Assembly (NCBI RefSeq): GCF_025252405.1
Contig: NZ_CP104307.1
Coordinates: forward strand, 4,836,001-4,900,000
Source: Flavobacterium sp. TR2
GTDB taxonomy: Bacteria > Bacteroidota > Bacteroidia > Flavobacteriales > Flavobacteriaceae
Reading direction: 5' to 3'
Length of the DNA stretch: 64,000 nt
Shown here: in pieces, positions 60,502 to 64,000 of the stretch
How positions within the stretch are numbered: the first letter of the stretch is position 1
How the letters are laid out: every line of letters starts with the position of its first letter
Translations under genes and position numbers: made by a program
The notes under the pieces: generated by a model
Seen by the model: the letters and a program-made list of their open reading frames with translations, nothing else
Told to the model about the DNA's origin: nothing
Databases searched by the model: none

Positions 60502-60906
60502 TTAAGCAGTTCTTTGTATACTGCGTTCAAACTGAAGATCTAAATAATAATCGATCTGTTTACCAATCAATGCGCGGTCTTTTGGCGCAATTTTAGTTCT
60601 TATTTCATTTTGGTAAATATCTTTAACAAAAACAAAATATACAAACTCGGTCTTATTGCCAAACCTGGCGACTATGATAAATGCATAACACAAAAGCGCA
60701 GGGATAATGTAATACAAGTCCATTAAATTGGAAAACAGCATACAATAATACGCAACAGCTGTTACGGCCATAAAAGCGCCATTTTCTAGAAAATAGTTTT
60801 TCTTTTTTTTGAGCAGTCCGAGCTCTTTGATTTCATCAAATTGATACTGCCAGTTTTTAGATTTATAACAAAACCTAACCTCGTCTGAAAAAATTGTTAA
60901 GGGCAT
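60502..60906 (-). CDS. Hypothetical membrane protein with two helices
   Basis: 134 residues. An N-terminal cytoplasmic beta-like segment (IFSDEVRFCYKSKNWQYQFD) is followed by two close membrane spans (AVTAVAYYCMLFSNLMDLYYI and IPALLCYAFIIVARF) and a C-terminal part (FVKDIYQNEIRTKIAPKDRA) consistent with a PH-like domain split by a membrane hairpin. No family identified. It lies upstream of the possible 33-residue protein. Confidence 0.62.
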   Translation of the reverse strand: MPLTIFSDEVRFCYKSKNWQYQFDEIKELGLLKKKKNYFLENGAFMAVTAVAYYCMLFSNLMDLYYIIPALLCYAFIIVARFGNKTEFVYFVFVKDIYQNEIRTKIAPKDRALIGKQIDYYLDLQFERSIQRTA

Positions 60907-61435
60907 AAATGTAGTAGGTAAAATAGATTTAAGCTTTAGTAAAAATCGTTTCTAAAAATTCTTTAGGGGAAAAAATTCTTAGATACGCAATATTAAGCAT
61001 TAACTGCTTTTTTTTCTTACAATACAGCTTATAGAATATAACTGTTGGTTGTAATAAAATCTTTTATAAAAATTGCCCTATACTTTTAGATGCTAATATA
61101 TACTTAAAAATAAAATTTTACATTTTGGGTGTTTTCACCGTGACAAAAGGATTATCTGCTCCAGACTTAAGTTAAAAAGAGTTTTTTTTAATTTAAAATT
61201 GATGAATTGCCTCCAGCTTTAGCTGGAGGTAAGCAAATGCATATAAAAAAGGCTTTAGCCAAAAATCGCAAAATTTGGCTAAAGCCCAATTCGCTCCAAA
61301 ACAAAAACCTCCAGCTAAAGCTGGAGGCAATTGATTCAATCTTGAAGAAATTAAAATTCGTGTAATTTATAGTTGCAAAATTCAGAATTCATTCAAATCA
61401 AAATAAAAATTCGTGAATTCGTGGCTATAAAAAAA
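60907..61435. other. Intergenic region with a nested inverted repeat
   Basis: Between 61205 and 61332, AATTGCCTCCAGCTTTAGCT (continuing GGAGG) is mirrored by CCTCCAGCTAAAGCTGGAGG (continuing CAATT), and inside them GGCTTTAGCC pairs with GGCTAAAGCC. The arms are themselves palindromic, so alternative cruciforms are possible. A single TTCGTGAATTCGTGGC element lies at 61411-61426, just after cydB. I see no gene here; the remainder is AT-rich. Confidence 0.7.
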
Positions 61436-62512
61436 TCAATGCTCGCCATACCCAACATCGTCCATTTTGCCGCTGAAAACTCGATATTGAATGATAAAAT
61501 AAATAATTACCAGAAACAAAGCGATAAAAAACCAGCTCAACCCAGCATTTAATCCATATTCGTGGGCAGCAGTATTGTAAATTGTCAAAGACGGATTTAC
61601 ATTATTAGTTGAAGGCAGTACATTTGGAAAAATCGAAACTGCTGTAGAAGCAAATCCTCCTACTAGAAACAAAGTCGAAAACAGAAATCCGTGACCGTCT
61701 TTTTTAAAGGAACGAACTTTAAATAATCCAGCAATTCCAACAAAAGTCATTAAAGGAAAAAACCAAAGAATAGGATTCTCTACAAAATTATGAAACGGTT
61801 TAGGCTCGATAAAATGCCAAATTTGCAATGAAATGCAAACTAAAACCAGCAGAACAATATTCAAGGCAAAAACCACTTTTTTCAGTTTCGGATTTAAAGC
61901 AGAATTTGTTTTATAAATAATCCAGTTTGCACCATGAATCGTCAATGCCACGACACTTACAATTCCTAAAAAAAGCGTAAACCAGTCGATAATTCCCAAT
62001 TCATTTGCTTGCGGACTAAAAGTCGGATTCCATAAAGGCAAAAAGAAATAATGCGCTTCTTGCGTAGAAACGCCATTTTGCACCATTCCGAGATTGACAC
62101 CGCGAACGATATTTCCTAGAGCAATCCCGAAAAAGAGAGCTAAGAGCAAACTTGCAATTCCGAAAGCTTTATCCCAAATGCTCTCCCACATATGGTTATG
62201 AATCTGTCCACGCATTTCGAGTCCAATGGCACGGAAAATCAATAGCCATAAAATCATAATCAGAGGCAGGTAAAAACCGCTGAAAGACGAAGCGTATAAA
62301 GTTGGAAAAGCAAAAAACAAAACGCCTCCTGCTGCAATAAGCCAAACTTCATTGGCATCCCAAAACGGTCCAATCGAGTTGACAATTACTTTTTTATCTC
62401 TTTCAGTATTGGCAAAAAACAAATGAATAATTCCTGCACCAAAATCATAACCGTCTAAAACCAGATAAACAGCCAGAATTCCCATTAAAACTACGTACCA
62501 AAAAAATTCCAT
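61436..62512 (-). CDS. cydB: Cytochrome bd oxidase subunit II (CydB)
   Basis: 358 residues with about nine membrane helices. The opening VVLMGILAVYLVLDGYDFGA and GPFWDANEVWLIAAGGVLFF are CydB hallmarks, followed by FRAIGLEMRGQ. It pairs with CydA to form the high-affinity quinol oxidase in the inner membrane. It begins 2 bases after the cydA stop. No small CydX-like frame is evident downstream. Confidence 0.96.
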   Translation of the reverse strand: MEFFWYVVLMGILAVYLVLDGYDFGAGIIHLFFANTERDKKVIVNSIGPFWDANEVWLIAAGGVLFFAFPTLYASSFSGFYLPLIMILWLLIFRAIGLEMRGQIHNHMWESIWDKAFGIASLLLALFFGIALGNIVRGVNLGMVQNGVSTQEAHYFFLPLWNPTFSPQANELGIIDWFTLFLGIVSVVALTIHGANWIIYKTNSALNPKLKKVVFALNIVLLVLVCISLQIWHFIEPKPFHNFVENPILWFFPLMTFVGIAGLFKVRSFKKDGHGFLFSTLFLVGGFASTAVSIFPNVLPSTNNVNPSLTIYNTAAHEYGLNAGLSWFFIALFLVIIYFIIQYRVFSGKMDDVGYGEH

Positions 62513-62514
62513 AT

Positions 62515-63861
62515 TTATATTTTTTCTGTTGAAAGTTCCACATGACGCGGACCTATATTGATAATTTTTCCAATCAAAAGCAAAAACAGCATTCCCAGCA
62601 AAAGGTACAAGCCAATAAAACCAAGGAGTGTAAACAAAGTATTTCCCGAAGAAACCGTCGGCGAAGCTCCCGATGCTGTTCGCATTAAATTATAAACCAG
62701 CCAAGGCTGTCTTCCTAATTCGGCCGTATACCACCCTGTAGTATTAGCAATATATGGAAATGGCATCATGAACATGAGCGACCATAAAAGCCATTTGGTT
62801 TCAAACAATTTTCCTCGAATCAATTGAAAGAGAGAAAGCACCATTAAACCGATAAAAACGGTTCCCAATCCAACCATGATATGATAAGCATAATACAATC
62901 CCGAGATATTGGTTGGATGCAAATCTTCTTCAAACTGGTCTAAACCTTGAATTTCCTGATTCCAATTTCCATACGTCAGGAAACTCAAAATATTTGGAAC
63001 GGCTATTTTATTATCCAGTTTTTTGTCTTTAACGTCGGGCTGCCCGATTAAAACAATTTCAGAACCTTTTTTCTCGGTATGAAAAATTCCTTCCATCGCA
63101 GCAAAAGTTACGGGTTGATATTTAACCACATTTTTTGCCAATAAATCTCCCGTAGGAACTGCTACAATAATGCTGGAAATCAATCCGAAGATTACTCCTG
63201 TTTTCAAGAACAATTTCCCGAAAGAAATATTTTTATTGCTTAAAATATAGAAAGCGCCAATTCCAGCTACAACAAAAGAACTGGTTACCAAAGAAGCGGC
63301 CTGATTATGCAAAAACGAAGGCCAAAGCCAAGGATTTAAGAATAAAGCTTGAAAATTGTTCAATACAAATTTTCCGTTTTCAAGAATTTCGTAGCCAACA
63401 GGATTCTGCATCCAAGAATGCGTGGCGATGATTAAAAATCCGCTGGCCCATGAACCAATGCAAATTAGCAATCCGGTTACAAAATGCCATTTATGTCCGA
63501 GGAGTTTTTCTCCAAATAAAAATAATCCGAGGAAAGAAGATTCGAGAAAGAAAGAAAACATTCCTTCCATTGCGAGCGTTTGCCCAATAATTCCTCCCGT
63601 TAATTCGGAGAACTTAGCCCAATTGGTTCCAAATTGAAACTCCATCGGTATTCCAGTTACAACTCCCATTGCAAAATTGAGGGCGAAGATTTTCATCCAG
63701 AAATGGGTGGCGTGATTGTATTGTTCTTCTTTAGTTTTGAGATATTTCCACTTGAAGTACACAATGATGAGCGAAAGACCCATTGTAAGTTGTGGAAAGA
63801 GATAATGAAAAGTAATGGTGAAGGCAAATTGCATTCGGTCATAAAAGAGCATTTCTTCCAT
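62515..63861 (-). CDS. cydA: Cytochrome bd oxidase subunit I (CydA)
   Basis: From ATG 63861 the protein has 448 residues. Visible are the haem ligand histidine in ITFHYLFPQLTMGL, HSWMQNPVGYEI, and ELGRQPWLVYNLMRTASGAS, including the GRQPW signature. The quinol-binding loop is of the short type, as in many Bacteroidota and Gram-positive enzymes. A longer frame begins with TTG at 63891, but that codon is part of a -7 promoter box, so I reject it. First gene of cydAB. Confidence 0.95.
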   Translation of the reverse strand: MEEMLFYDRMQFAFTITFHYLFPQLTMGLSLIIVYFKWKYLKTKEEQYNHATHFWMKIFALNFAMGVVTGIPMEFQFGTNWAKFSELTGGIIGQTLAMEGMFSFFLESSFLGLFLFGEKLLGHKWHFVTGLLICIGSWASGFLIIATHSWMQNPVGYEILENGKFVLNNFQALFLNPWLWPSFLHNQAASLVTSSFVVAGIGAFYILSNKNISFGKLFLKTGVIFGLISSIIVAVPTGDLLAKNVVKYQPVTFAAMEGIFHTEKKGSEIVLIGQPDVKDKKLDNKIAVPNILSFLTYGNWNQEIQGLDQFEEDLHPTNISGLYYAYHIMVGLGTVFIGLMVLSLFQLIRGKLFETKWLLWSLMFMMPFPYIANTTGWYTAELGRQPWLVYNLMRTASGASPTVSSGNTLFTLLGFIGLYLLLGMLFLLLIGKIINIGPRHVELSTEKI

Positions 63862-63888
63862 AAGTGGTATTTGTTTTATGAAGTTCCA

Positions 63889-63896
63889 CAAATTTA
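63889..63896 (-). promoter_or_regulatory. -7 element TAAATTTG of cydAB
   Basis: Exact minus-strand match to TAnnTTTG; transcription would begin near 63883, about 20 bases before the ATG at 63861. The rest of the sequence to 64000 is upstream region; an ATG at 63997 on the plus strand may begin another gene. Confidence 0.5.
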
Positions 63897-64000
63897 ACCA
63901 TTAGAACCCGAATTGCCTCTTAAAACAACAGTTTCTTTTTAAAATTTTAAACCATATAAGTCACATAAGTAAATATAATTTTTGCGTAAAACTAAAATGA

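Overview
The window looks like chromosomal DNA of a Flavobacterium-type Bacteroidota. It is AT-rich and carries SusC/SusD, FecR and ECF-sigma genes, SusC/FecR-style regulation, many lipoproteins, a type VI (iii) Hcp/VgrG pair, a short CydAB oxidase, NADP-dependent GAPDH, and promoters with the Bacteroidota -7 element TAnnTTTG. Shine-Dalgarno sequences are not conspicuous. I see no rRNA, tRNA, CRISPR array or transposase.

Layout. 0-8 kb (minus strand): a regulated outer-membrane uptake locus (ECF sigma, FecR anti-sigma, SusC, SusD, DUF4843 lipoprotein) that runs off the left edge. 8-15 kb: DUF4345 membrane protein, Crp/Fnr regulator, MocR-type regulator, a three-copy tandem repeat, PLP-binding YggS protein, AAA ATPase and a processive-type GT2 glycosyltransferase. 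15-20 kb: a receiver-only response regulator and a soluble kinase with about eight PAS domains. 20-35 kb: two paralogous copies of an unrecognised signalling cassette. Each has a divergent one-TM protein, a helically phased direct-repeat array, a structured leader with a pseudoknot, a roughly 60-residue lipoprotein, a terminator-like hairpin enclosing the kinase start codon, and a lipoprotein-signal TPR sensor kinase. Only copy 1 keeps a LuxR-type response regulator. Between the copies lie a TerB-like / coiled-coil membrane protein / vWA lipoprotein operon, two small Cys/His proteins, a GH1 beta-glucosidase and a six-copy 136-bp repeat array.

35-38 kb: deoxyribonucleotidase divergent from a DeoR regulator over a perfect inverted repeat, then AraC regulator and SnoaL-like lipoprotein. 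38-45 kb: a very AT-rich island with an orphan T6SS module (Hcp, VgrG, putative wall-targeting effector, lipoprotein candidate immunity genes) and the frameshifted remains of a second related effector. 45-51 kb: RND efflux operon (adaptor, pump, outer-membrane factor). 51-58 kb: acetyltransferase, beta-barrel protein, M1 peptidase, GapN-like dehydrogenase, rhodanese. 58-64 kb: Crp/Fnr regulator, palindromic repeats, TauE/SafE permease, HTH regulator with candidate operator, small membrane proteins and cytochrome bd oxidase.

The most interesting material is the duplicated lipoprotein/sensor-kinase cassette with its conserved pseudoknotted leader, and the T6SS effector graveyard. Several gene starts were moved downstream because the longer reading frame begins with TTG or GTG inside or upstream of a -7 box. 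All functional assignments are from reading sequence by eye; no database search was run.
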